NCBI GenBank assembly: GCA_002414665.1
Contig: DIAF01000044.1
Location: forward strand, 1 to 49,878
From: Halieaceae bacterium UBA5085
Lineage (GTDB): Bacteria > Pseudomonadota > Gammaproteobacteria > Pseudomonadales > Halieaceae
Direction of reading: 5' to 3'
DNA length: 49,878 nucleotides
Below are positions 42,686 to 49,878 of this stretch, one piece after another. How positions within the stretch are numbered: the stretch's first letter is position 1; each line of letters begins with the position of its first letter. The position numbers and the translations under genes were made by a program. A model generated the notes under the pieces. The model saw nothing but the letters and a program-made list of their open reading frames with translations, made no database searches and had not been told where the DNA came from.

Positions 42686-42907
42686 ATGACTGAGCGTACC
42701 CAAGAGCAGTCCAACAACGATGGCCTGGACGATATTTTCGAGCCGGCGCTGCTGGACATGAGCGATGACGATTTCGACGACGTGATTCCGGTTTCCACCG
42801 AGAAGCAGCGCCTGGCGGAAAAACGTCGTCGCGCTGAACAGCGCCTGGAACAGCGGCGCCTGCGCGAAGAGCTCGGCTACTACGACCTGGAACTGGGCGA
42901 CTTCTAG
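42686..42907 (+). CDS. Small charge-segregated protein (73 aa)
   Basis: The 73-residue product has an acidic first half (LDDIFEPALLDMSDDDFDDV) and a basic helical stretch (EKQRLAEKRRRAEQRLEQRR) ending LREELGYYDLELGDF. The ribosome-binding site GGAGGTGA is nearly perfect for 16S rRNA, so expression is probably strong. The general pattern resembles PA3496-type small proteins of unknown or envelope-related function, but I am not certain. No signal peptide or membrane segment is visible. It is flanked by terminators, with an AT-rich upstream stretch (42597-42650) that could hold its own promoter. Confidence 0.8.
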   Translation: MTERTQEQSNNDGLDDIFEPALLDMSDDDFDDVIPVSTEKQRLAEKRRRAEQRLEQRRLREELGYYDLELGDF

Positions 42908-42916
42908 CGCCGCATG

Positions 42917-42942
42917 GCGGGCGCCGCTGCGCGCCCGCTTTT
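42917..42942 (+). terminator. Probable Rho-independent terminator
   Basis: A perfect 8-bp GC stem, GCGGGCGC (42917-42924) with GCGCCCGC (42931-42938), has a six-base loop and four T residues after it. The T tract is short. It lies right after the 73-residue protein gene and separates it from the radical-SAM gene. Confidence 0.6.
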
Positions 42943-43019
42943 CCGGCGCTGCCTGAAATTCTGGGCAAAACCGGCGCAATTCGCTACATTGCAGCGTCAC
43001 TCTTTTTGGAGCACGCCAC

Positions 43020-44888
43020 GTGCAGCGCCCGGTCTGGCTTCTGAGTATGGACTCAGAGCAATTCAATGCACCCCCCACCACAACCGCCGCCCTGTCCTCC
43101 TACTACCGGCGCTACGGCGCACGCAGCGCCGACACCCGTATCGAACTGGTCCACTTCCAGCAGGCTGACGAGATCGAGCACTGGTTTGAGGCGTGGTCCG
43201 TTACAGGCCCCGCGCTGGTGCGTGAGGCGGTTGCCGCGGGCCTGCGCGCCCTGTTGGGCTTCAGCGTCTACACCTGGAATGCGGCTGAGTTTCTGGCACT
43301 GGCCCACCGCCTGCGGCAGCTGGCGCCGGAACTGACACTGATCGCCGGCGGCCCGCATGTACAGCAGGCGGAGGACTACGTCGGTGAGGAAGCGCTGGAC
43401 GTGGTGTTTCTCGGGGAGGCTGAGGTCACCTTCCAGCAATTCCTCGACAGCGACAGTCGGGAGCACTGGCAGCAGATCAATGGCCTGGCCTTTCTGCAGG
43501 ACGGCACGCTGCTGCGCACCCCGGCCCGGGAGCGCTGCCGTGAGCTGGATGCGTTCCCGTCTCCGCTCGACGTACTGGAGCTGACCCACGCAGACGGCAG
43601 CCCGCGCTACGCGGCCATTGCCTATGAGACCAGCCGCGGCTGCCCGTTCAAGTGCGCCTTCTGTGAATGGGGCACAGGTGCCATCGGCAGCAAGATGTAC
43701 CAGTGGTCATTACAGCGCATACGCGATGACTGGGAGAAAATCGTTGCCGCCGGGATTGCCAACATCTGGCTGGCAGACTCCAACTTCGGCGCCCTGAAGC
43801 AGGACCTGGCAAAGGCGCAGATGATTGTCGAGCTGAAGGAACGCACCGGCCTGCCGCGCAGCTTCGCCACCTCCTGGTCGAAAAAACACAGCCGGCAGGT
43901 GCAGGAAATCGCCCTGCTGCTGAACCGCAACCAGCTGCTGCCACACTACCAGCTGGCCCTGCAGACGCTCACGCCGGAGGCGCTGCGCCTGAGCAACCGG
44001 CAGAATATGAGTGCCAACGAATACGAGCCCATTGCGCGGCAGATGTCCGAACAGGGCGTGCCCATCGCCGCAGAGTTGATCTGGGGCTTGCCCGGCGACA
44101 ACCTCGCGGACTTCGAACGCAATCTCGACACCCTGCTGGCCACCTTTCCCAACATCAACATTTTCGGCTACACCCTGCTGCCGGGCACGGAATTCTATGC
44201 GCGCCGCGCGGAATACAGCATCCAGGCCATTCCCGTCGCCGGCTACGGCAAGGCCAAGGGCGAATACGTGGTGGGCTGCCACACCTTTTCGCGCGACGAA
44301 GGGGAAGAGGGCTACTTCCTGATCAGTGCCCACATCCTGCTGGTGCACGGCTATATCATGCCGTTGACCACGCGCCTGCTGGCACTGCAGGGCGAGGTGC
44401 CGGTCTCGCCGCTGCTGCGCGAGTGCCTGCGGACCATCATCGATACCTTCAAGGCGGCACTGAGTGCGCTGGACCATGGCGACCGCATGGCCATCTACGA
44501 ACAGCGCAACGCCATTTACCTGGCCGCCCTCGCGGCACCCGAGCGCCTCTACACGGCGCTGGCGACAGTGATTGCTGCACATTGCGAAGCGCACGGACAG
44601 GACCCGCAGGCCGCACTGCAGGTGCTGGCACTGGATCGCGCCCTGTGCCCGCGAGTCGGCCCGGAACAGGACACACTGGCGCACTTCGACTTTGCCGCGG
44701 ACGCAGTACAGCAGGCCCTCTCGGCGATGACCCTGCCGCCGGAGCACAGCCCCCCGGCACCCTGCACACTGCGCATTCGGCACCCCGGCGGCGTGGGCGA
44801 TATCCTGCGTGACGCGGACGGCGGCAGCTGGCTGCGGGGCGTGGTGCTGGGGCGGGAATCAGGTACACTGGCAGTCGCACTCGCATAG
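43020..44888 (+). CDS. B12-binding-domain radical SAM protein
   Basis: The 622-residue protein starts at GTG with GGAG eight bases upstream. An N-terminal cobalamin-binding-like domain (about 1-150) has LLGFSVYTWNAAEFLALAH, LIAGGPHVQQAE and VVFLGEAEVTF. A radical SAM domain follows with the cluster motif CPFKCAFCEWGTG (Cys208, Cys212, Cys215). The remaining part has GLPGDNLADFERNLDTLL and FGYTLLPGTEFYARRAEYS. Family members perform diverse methylations and rearrangements; the substrate is unknown. No clear methyl-acceptor or peptide precursor is encoded next to it. A small zinc-ribbon gene follows by 29 bases and might be in the same operon. Confidence 0.9.
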   Translation: MQRPVWLLSMDSEQFNAPPTTTAALSSYYRRYGARSADTRIELVHFQQADEIEHWFEAWSVTGPALVREAVAAGLRALLGFSVYTWNAAEFLALAHRLRQLAPELTLIAGGPHVQQAEDYVGEEALDVVFLGEAEVTFQQFLDSDSREHWQQINGLAFLQDGTLLRTPARERCRELDAFPSPLDVLELTHADGSPRYAAIAYETSRGCPFKCAFCEWGTGAIGSKMYQWSLQRIRDDWEKIVAAGIANIWLADSNFGALKQDLAKAQMIVELKERTGLPRSFATSWSKKHSRQVQEIALLLNRNQLLPHYQLALQTLTPEALRLSNRQNMSANEYEPIARQMSEQGVPIAAELIWGLPGDNLADFERNLDTLLATFPNINIFGYTLLPGTEFYARRAEYSIQAIPVAGYGKAKGEYVVGCHTFSRDEGEEGYFLISAHILLVHGYIMPLTTRLLALQGEVPVSPLLRECLRTIIDTFKAALSALDHGDRMAIYEQRNAIYLAALAAPERLYTALATVIAAHCEAHGQDPQAALQVLALDRALCPRVGPEQDTLAHFDFAADAVQQALSAMTLPPEHSPPAPCTLRIRHPGGVGDILRDADGGSWLRGVVLGRESGTLAVALA

Positions 44889-44917
44889 ACGCACATTCAC
44901 AGGAGGGTTGCTGGGCC

Positions 44918-45124
44918 ATGCCAGAATTGAAACGCGAAGTCCGCCCGATAGAAGTCAATTACGTCTGTGATGCCTGCGGCAAGGGCATGATGGCCGCCTG
45001 TGGAGAGATGGACCCGAAAACCGGTGAGATTGACCACCGCTGCATGATCTGTAATCACCAGCAGGTCTTTACCTGGCGGCCCTACCCGCGCATCGAGCAC
45101 ATCGGCCTCGAGGAAAAGCTCTGA
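44918..45124 (+). CDS. Small zinc-ribbon protein (68 aa)
   Basis: The 68-residue protein has two Cys pairs, CDACG and CMICN, about 25 residues apart, giving a likely four-Cys zinc ribbon. The rest reads as polar sequence with no membrane segment. The ribosome-binding site AGGAGG is 11 bases from the ATG, a little long. It follows the radical SAM gene by 29 bases in the same direction and so may be cotranscribed. Function is unknown. It is convergent with the polyamine ligase gene. Confidence 0.75.
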   Translation: MPELKREVRPIEVNYVCDACGKGMMAACGEMDPKTGEIDHRCMICNHQQVFTWRPYPRIEHIGLEEKL

Positions 45125-45145
45125 CAGGCCACCCGCTGGCCGGCG

Positions 45146-46495
45146 TCAGACCTGCAGCAACAGGTGCTCGCGTTCCCAGGAACTGATGACCCGGTTGAAC
45201 TCCTCAAACTCATCCAGCTTTACCGCCGCATAAGCACGCAGGAACAGGTCGCCAAACATGTCCTGCAACTCCGGCGTGTTGTGCAGGTTGCGCAGCCCTT
45301 CCTCCAGAGTGCGCGCAACCGCCACATCGTCCTCGTTGGCCGTGCCCTGGTGCGGCTCAGTGGGGCTAAGGCCCTGTTTCATGCCGAGGTAGCCGCTGGC
45401 CAGCGTAGCCGCGATCGCCAGGTAGGGGTTGGCGTCGGCGCCGGGAAAGCGGTTTTCCACACGGGTTGACTCCGGCGGCCCCCAGGGTACGCGGAAGGCG
45501 GTGGTGCGGTTGTCCATGCCCCAGTTGAGGTTGATCGGGGCGGCAATCTCCGGCGCCAGGCGACGGTAGGAGTTCACGTTCGGCGCATAGAGACTGATCA
45601 GCTCCGGCGTGTAGCGCTGCAAGCCCGCAATGTAGGACAGGAAGGCGGGGGTGTGCTTGCCGTTTGCGTCGACGAAGATATTCTCGCCCGACCCTGCGCG
45701 CACCACACTCTGGTGGATGTGCATCGCGCTGCCCGGTTCGCGCTGCATGGGCTTGGCCATGAAGGTGGCGTACATGCCGTGCTTGTGCGCAGTCTCGCGC
45801 ACAGTGCGCTTGAAGACGAACACCTGATCGGCCAGCGCCATGGCATCGCCATGCAGAAAGTTGATCTCCATCTGCGCCGCGCCGTTTTCGTGAATCAGCG
45901 TATCCACCTGCAGCTTCTGCTCGTCGGCGTAGTCGTACATGTCCTCGACGAAGTCCTCGAACTCGGTCACCGCGTCAATGCTGTAGGACAGTCGGGCAGA
46001 CTCACGACGCCCCGAACGCCCTTTGGGTGGCAGCAGTTCGTAGTCCGGGTCCGTGTTTTTTGCGACCAGGTAAAACTCGACCTCGGGCGCCACAACGGGT
46101 TGCAAGCCCTCGGCGGCATACAGGTCCAGGATATGACGCAACACGTTGCGCGTGGACAGCGGGTGGCGCTCGCCAGAGCGCTTGTAGCAGTCGTGGATGA
46201 TCTGCGCCGTAGGCTCCCTGGCCCAGGGCACGACTCGCAGCGTCGCCGGGTCCGGCTTGAGGATCATGTCCGCGTCGGTCGGCTCGACAAAATCCCAGTG
46301 GTCATCTGAATACTCACCGGTGACCGTCTGGATCATGATACTTTCCGGCAACTTGGGGTTGCCCATGCTCAGGAACTGGTGCGCGGGGATGAACTTGCCG
46401 CGCGCATTTCCCGTCATGTCGGGCACCAGACACTCCACTTCCGAAATTTTGTGCTGCTTGAGCCACTCGTGAATAGCCCGGGTGTCGGTGTTCAT
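45146..46495 (-). CDS. puuA: Gamma-glutamyl-polyamine synthetase (glutamine synthetase family, PuuA/PauA type)
   Basis: The 449-residue protein has a glutamine-synthetase beta-grasp start with EVECLVPDMTGNARGKFIP, then the catalytic domain with VVAPEVEFYLVAKNTDPDY, HENGAAQMEINFLHGDAMAL, KPMQREPGSAMHIHQSV and PNVNSYRRLAPEIAAPINLN. It resembles ligases that join glutamate to putrescine or other polyamines, not nitrogen-assimilating GlnA. Start is ATG 46495; a longer frame to 46726 is antisense to the neighbouring gene. GGAC is a weak ribosome-binding site. It is divergent from the PuuB-like oxidase gene, as expected of a polyamine catabolic pair. Confidence 0.88.
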   Translation of the reverse strand: MNTDTRAIHEWLKQHKISEVECLVPDMTGNARGKFIPAHQFLSMGNPKLPESIMIQTVTGEYSDDHWDFVEPTDADMILKPDPATLRVVPWAREPTAQIIHDCYKRSGERHPLSTRNVLRHILDLYAAEGLQPVVAPEVEFYLVAKNTDPDYELLPPKGRSGRRESARLSYSIDAVTEFEDFVEDMYDYADEQKLQVDTLIHENGAAQMEINFLHGDAMALADQVFVFKRTVRETAHKHGMYATFMAKPMQREPGSAMHIHQSVVRAGSGENIFVDANGKHTPAFLSYIAGLQRYTPELISLYAPNVNSYRRLAPEIAAPINLNWGMDNRTTAFRVPWGPPESTRVENRFPGADANPYLAIAATLASGYLGMKQGLSPTEPHQGTANEDDVAVARTLEEGLRNLHNTPELQDMFGDLFLRAYAAVKLDEFEEFNRVISSWEREHLLLQV

Positions 46496-46595
46496 ACAAC
46501 GTCCAATCAGGATAACGACCTGAGTTTGCAGCAGTGCCAGCAGCGCCGCAAGGGTCAGACCGCTGGCAAAATGCGGCTTTTGGTCCCGGATTCCG

Positions 46596-46601
46596 TATAA
46601 T
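46596..46601 (+). promoter_or_regulatory. -10 element with minimal leader before puuB
   Basis: A perfect TATAAT ends seven bases before the ATG at 46608. With usual spacing, transcription would start at or next to the start codon, giving a leaderless or near-leaderless mRNA. No good -35 is visible at 16-18 bases. Confidence 0.5.
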
Positions 46602-46607
46602 CGCGCC

Positions 46608-47891
46608 ATGCAACCCGAAGCCCACGTTGACTCATGGTACGCCGCCACGGCCAACCAGAGCCTGTCCTTCCCTCCGCTGCGCGGCGCTGCCACAGCGGAC
46701 GTGTGCATCGTGGGCGGTGGATACACCGGGCTTTCTGCTGCTCTCCACCTGCGCCAGCGTGGCTACAGCGTGATACTGCTGGAAGCCAACCGCGTTGGCT
46801 GGGGGGCGTCCGGGCGCAACGGCGGGCACGTGGGCACCGGGCAGCGCGCCGGCCAGGAGCAGCTGGAAAAGTGGGTGGGGCTGCAGCAGGCACAGGCCCT
46901 GTGGCAGCTGGGCCTGGAGGCGGTGGAAACCGTCTGCGACCTGATTGCCGAGCACGACATTGACTGTGACCTGCGCAGCGGCAACCTGCACGTGGCATCC
47001 AAACGCGGCGATGCCAGCGAACTCGCCGCCGAAGTCGACCACCTCAACCGTGTGTACGGCTACGACGACATCCGCTACGTGGAGACAGATGAACTGGCGC
47101 AGATGACCTCCGGCCAGGGTTTTCACGGGGCCACCCTGGACAGTGGCGCCCGGCACCTGCACCCCCTCAACTATGCGCTCGGCCTCGCGCGCGCCGCCCA
47201 TGAGCTGGGTGCCACCCTGCACGAGGGCAGCCGCGTGATCCACTACCGGGAACACGGCAAGGTGGAGGTCTCCACAACGCAAGGCCGCGTTGACTGCGAC
47301 TACCTGGTGCTGGCCTGCAACGGCTACCTGGAGCGCCTGGAGCCCCGTGCCGCAGGACGCATCATGCCCATCAACAACTACATGCTGGCCACCGAGCCGT
47401 TGCCAGAGGCGCTGGCGCAACAACTGATCCGTGACGACTGCTCCATGTCGGACACCCTGTTTGTGGTCAACTACTGGAAGCTGTCCGCCGACCATCGCCT
47501 GCTGTTCGGCGGTGGCGAGTCCTACAGCCGCCGCTTCCCGGCAGACATCAAGAGTTTCGTACGCAAGTACATGCTGCGTATTTATCCGGAGTTGGAGCAC
47601 AGTCGCATCGACTATGGCTGGGGCGGCACGCTCGCCATCACGCTCAACCGCATGCCGGATTTCGGCCGGCTCTCCCAGGGTGTGTTTTACGCACACGGCT
47701 ATTCTGGCCACGGTGTACCCACTGCGACGCTGGCCGGCAAGTTGCTGGCGGAGGTCATCAGCGGCAGTGCGGAGCGCTTTGACGTGATGGCCAGCGTGCC
47801 CTCGCCGCGCTTCCCCGGCGGCACACTGCTGCGCTGGCCGGGACTGGTGGCCGGGATGCTGTTCTACAGCCTGCGCGACCGCCTGGGTTAG
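46608..47891 (+). CDS. puuB: FAD-dependent gamma-glutamylputrescine oxidase (PuuB-like)
   Basis: The 427-residue protein has an N-terminal DAO-type FAD motif (VCIVGGGYTGLSAALHLRQRG), then EANRVGWGASGRNGGHVGTG. Near the C-terminus come YGWGGTLAITLNRMPDFGRL and YAHGYSGHGVPTATLAGKLL, as in PuuB. It should oxidise gamma-glutamyl-polyamines to the aldehyde with hydrogen peroxide and ammonia. Length matches E. coli PuuB (426). The neighbouring divergent ligase supports the assignment. No ribosome-binding site is visible and a TATAAT lies directly before the ATG. The next gene (epmB) starts nine bases after the stop. Confidence 0.92.
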   Translation: MQPEAHVDSWYAATANQSLSFPPLRGAATADVCIVGGGYTGLSAALHLRQRGYSVILLEANRVGWGASGRNGGHVGTGQRAGQEQLEKWVGLQQAQALWQLGLEAVETVCDLIAEHDIDCDLRSGNLHVASKRGDASELAAEVDHLNRVYGYDDIRYVETDELAQMTSGQGFHGATLDSGARHLHPLNYALGLARAAHELGATLHEGSRVIHYREHGKVEVSTTQGRVDCDYLVLACNGYLERLEPRAAGRIMPINNYMLATEPLPEALAQQLIRDDCSMSDTLFVVNYWKLSADHRLLFGGGESYSRRFPADIKSFVRKYMLRIYPELEHSRIDYGWGGTLAITLNRMPDFGRLSQGVFYAHGYSGHGVPTATLAGKLLAEVISGSAERFDVMASVPSPRFPGGTLLRWPGLVAGMLFYSLRDRLG

Positions 47892-47899
47892 AGGACGCC

Positions 47900-48922
47900 A
47901 TGACTTCACTGATACCGCTCGCGACGGCACAGCCTGAAACAGACTGGCACGCAGCACTGCGCAACCTGGTGACCTCACCGGAAGCGCTCTGCGCACTGCT
48001 GGAACTCTCGCCGGACGCCCTGGGCTGGAGCGCTTCGGCAATGCAGCAATTCCCGCTGCGCGTGCCGCGCAGCTTCGTGGCGCGCATGCGAGCGGGCGAT
48101 GCACGGGACCCGCTACTGCTGCAAGTGCTCGCCGGGGCACAGGAAATGCAGCAGGTGCCGGGTTTTACGGCGGATCCCAACGGTGAAACGGGCAGCGCCA
48201 ACCCCCACCCGGGCATCATTCACAAATACCGCGGCCGCGTGTTGCTGATTGTGACCGGCAGCTGCGCGATCCACTGCCGCTACTGCTTCCGCAGGCATTT
48301 CCCCTACGCCGACAACCAGAATGGCCGCAGTGACTGGCCCGCGGCGCTGGCCTATATCGCTGCAGACGACAGCATCAGCGAAGTCATCCTCAGTGGTGGC
48401 GACCCGCTTATGGCCAGCGACCAGCAACTCGCGGAACTGGTGCAGCAGGTCGCGGGCATCCCTCACGTGCAGCGCCTGCGGGTGCATACACGCCTGCCGG
48501 TGGTCATCCCGGAGCGCGTTACAGAGGGCTTGTTGCGGGCGCTCACCCCGCCGCGGCTAAACAGCACTCTGGTGGTCCACAGTAACCACGCCAATGAAAT
48601 CGATACCGAAGTCGCGGCAGCCTTCCGCAGGATGCGCGGGGCCGATATCACCCTGCTCAACCAGACAGTGCTGCTGGCCGGCATCAACGACACCGCCGAT
48701 GCACAGGTTGCGCTCAGCGAGCGACTGTTTACGGCGGGTGCACTGCCTTACTACCTGCATCTGCTCGACCGGGTGAGTGGCGCCGCGCACTTTGAAGTGG
48801 ACCGCGCACAGGCTCTGGCGTTGCACCGGGCGATGGCTGCACGCCTGCCCGGCTACCTCTTGCCACGGCTGGTGCAGGAGGTGCCCGGTGCACCCTCCAA
48901 GCTCGACGTAGGCGGCCGATAA
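47900..48922 (+). CDS. epmB: EF-P beta-lysylation protein EpmB (lysine 2,3-aminomutase type)
   Basis: The 340-residue radical SAM protein has the cluster motif CAIHCRYCFRRHFPY (Cys122, Cys126, Cys129). It also has EVILSGGDPLMASDQQLAEL, VHTRLPVVIPERV, HSNHANEID and LLNQTVLLAGIND, all as in EpmB/YjeK. EpmB converts alpha-lysine to beta-lysine for EF-P modification by EpmA and helps ribosomes pass polyproline. Neither efp nor epmA is in the window. It starts nine bases after puuB and is probably in the same transcript. GAGGA lies just before the ATG. Confidence 0.92.
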   Translation: MTSLIPLATAQPETDWHAALRNLVTSPEALCALLELSPDALGWSASAMQQFPLRVPRSFVARMRAGDARDPLLLQVLAGAQEMQQVPGFTADPNGETGSANPHPGIIHKYRGRVLLIVTGSCAIHCRYCFRRHFPYADNQNGRSDWPAALAYIAADDSISEVILSGGDPLMASDQQLAELVQQVAGIPHVQRLRVHTRLPVVIPERVTEGLLRALTPPRLNSTLVVHSNHANEIDTEVAAAFRRMRGADITLLNQTVLLAGINDTADAQVALSERLFTAGALPYYLHLLDRVSGAAHFEVDRAQALALHRAMAARLPGYLLPRLVQEVPGAPSKLDVGGR

Positions 48923-49081
48923 AGGGCGGCCCGCACCGCCAAATATCCTTTAAAACAGATCACATATTTCATAATAATCAATTTTATGGAATTGGCGACC
49001 CATGCCATAGTTAGTTTGCACCGCAAGGCAACGCTTCATGAGTTCCTATCAACAATTGCCAAGGTGCAGGAGGGACTAGGA

Positions 49082-49878
49082 ATGAGCAAAACAACGTCAG
49101 ATCAAACGAGCAAGTGTCCGGTCATGCACGGCGGCAGCACCAGAATGGGCGATTCACCCATGGCCTGGTGGCCCGAAGCACTCAACCTGGACATTCTCCA
49201 TCAACACGACCGCAAGACGAACCCTCTCGGCGAGTCATTCAACTACGCAGAGGAATTCAACAAACTGGACCTGGCCGCATTGAAAGGCGACCTGCATGCG
49301 CTGATGACCGACAGTCAGGCCTGGTGGCCAGCAGACTGGGGCCACTACGGCGGCCTGATGATCCGGATGGCGTGGCACGCTGCCGGTACCTACCGCATCG
49401 CCGACGGTCGCGGCGGCGGTGGTACTGGAAACCAGCGTTTCGCCCCCATCAACAGCTGGCCAGACAACGTCAGCCTGGACAAGGCGCGCCGTCTGCTCTG
49501 GCCTCTCAAGAAGAAATACGGCAACCGCATTTCCTGGGCCGACCTGATCATCCTCGCCGGAACCATGGCCTATGAATCCATGGGCCTGAAGATTTATGGC
49601 TTCGCCGGCGGCCGCACCGATATCTGGCACCCGGAGAAAGATACCAGCTGGGGATCCGAGCAGGAATGGCTAGGCAAAAGCAACGAGCGTATGCACAGCG
49701 ACCGTCAGGACACGCTGGACAACCCGCTGGCAGCGGTGCAAATGGGCCTAATCTACGTGAATCCGGAAGGCGTTGACGGCCAGCCCGACCCGCAGAAGAC
49801 GGCACACGATGTGCGCCTCACCTTTGCCCGCATGGCAATGAACGACGAGGAAACGGTGGCACTGACCGCCGGCGGCCA
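49082..49878 (+). CDS. katG: Catalase-peroxidase KatG (N-terminal part; runs off the window)
   Basis: The first 265 codons are present and the gene continues past the window end. The distal heme residues are visible in IRMAWHAAGTYR (Arg95, Trp98, His99), and Tyr225 in LIYVNPEG fits the Met-Tyr-Trp adduct of this family, with Trp98. The proximal half and stop are off-window. It decomposes hydrogen peroxide and has peroxidase activity. AGGAGG lies eight bases before the ATG. The 159-base gap after epmB is AT-rich (about 48950-49000); I see no certain OxyR or Fur site there. Confidence 0.95.
   Translation, partial: MSKTTSDQTSKCPVMHGGSTRMGDSPMAWWPEALNLDILHQHDRKTNPLGESFNYAEEFNKLDLAALKGDLHALMTDSQAWWPADWGHYGGLMIRMAWHAAGTYRIADGRGGGGTGNQRFAPINSWPDNVSLDKARRLLWPLKKKYGNRISWADLIILAGTMAYESMGLKIYGFAGGRTDIWHPEKDTSWGSEQEWLGKSNERMHSDRQDTLDNPLAAVQMGLIYVNPEGVDGQPDPQKTAHDVRLTFARMAMNDEETVALTAGG

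Noticed and set aside
42686..44888. RiPP precursor and maturase pair (73-residue protein plus radical SAM)
   Set aside because: A probable terminator at 42917-42942 separates them, and the small protein lacks a typical core peptide.
46496..46607. Sigma54 promoter upstream of the polyamine ligase
   Set aside because: TGGCAC is present but no GC dinucleotide sits at the required distance downstream.
46632..48140. 502-codon minus-strand frame
   Set aside because: It is antisense to the PuuB-like oxidase and the start of epmB and shows no known motif.
48950..49000. Fur or OxyR site upstream of katG
   Set aside because: The AT-rich segment resembles Fur hexamers only in part and no OxyR spacing pattern is seen.
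1..49878. CRISPR array, IS element, prophage or genomic island
   Set aside because: No direct-repeat array, transposase, integrase or phage gene was seen, and composition is even across the window.

Overview
This 49.9 kb window looks like ordinary chromosome of a high-GC (roughly 60-65%) gammaproteobacterium. The YeeN-type YebC paralogue, YaeQ, YaiL/DUF2058, TIGR02647, EpmB and Nei proteins point to Gammaproteobacteria. A WS/DGAT acyltransferase, a BetT-like BCCT carrier, an exported sulfatase and a YejABE-type peptide importer suggest a marine, Halieaceae/Cellvibrionales-like lineage; that placement is inference. I see no IS element, prophage, CRISPR array or plasmid function. Genes are tightly packed, many gene pairs overlap by 4 bp, and convergent genes often share or abut stop codons.

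Layout. 1-4 kb: 3' end of a tRNA-Ile2 (CAU), a tiny basic protein, a DUF4136 lipoprotein, YaiL, the YghU glutathione transferase, an unknown exported protein and a YeeN-type YebC protein. 4-9.7 kb: a DUF885 metallopeptidase-like protein, then an operon of lipoprotein, exported alpha/beta hydrolase and kynureninase, with a divergent exported cyclase-family hydrolase. 9.7-17 kb: lipoprotein glycerophosphodiesterase plus exported sulfatase, an NADP-dependent oxidoreductase, the BetT-like carrier and an MltB-type lytic transglycosylase. 17-23 kb: an aldose dehydrogenase (YliI-like), small regulatory-type proteins, an SDR, a DUF2892 membrane protein behind a perfect palindromic operator, a DUF1295 enzyme, YaeQ, an exported nuclease and Nei. 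23-29.3 kb: a five-gene peptide ABC importer. 29.3-34.7 kb: a Cys-rich microprotein, WS/DGAT, MFS, an M20 peptidase and a peptidoglycan-binding protein. 34.8-39 kb: a voltage-gated cation channel with an unusual acidic filter, SulP plus universal stress protein, and a TauE/SafE permease. 39-45 kb: an FAH-family enzyme, an HNH nuclease, GcvT, a shikimate kinase, a structured RNA locus, a small charged protein, an orphan B12/radical-SAM enzyme and a zinc-ribbon protein. 45-49.9 kb: a divergent gamma-glutamyl-polyamine ligase/oxidase pair, EpmB and the start of KatG.

The most interesting signal is non-coding. The 340-base gap between the shikimate kinase and the 73-residue protein (42346-42685) ends in a strong Rho-independent terminator. 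Just upstream it carries three AGGGA motifs and one GGGA, two of them in hairpin loops, and two of the AGGGA sites nearly match the high-affinity CsrA consensus. This is what a CsrB/RsmY/RsmZ-type CsrA-sequestering small RNA looks like. Other leads are a native cation-channel filter (TFEDWTD) whose acidic positions match those engineered into calcium-selective CavAb, a histone-like tail on the WS/DGAT, a perfect operator over the DUF2892 promoter, and exported formamidase-type hydrolases around kynureninase.
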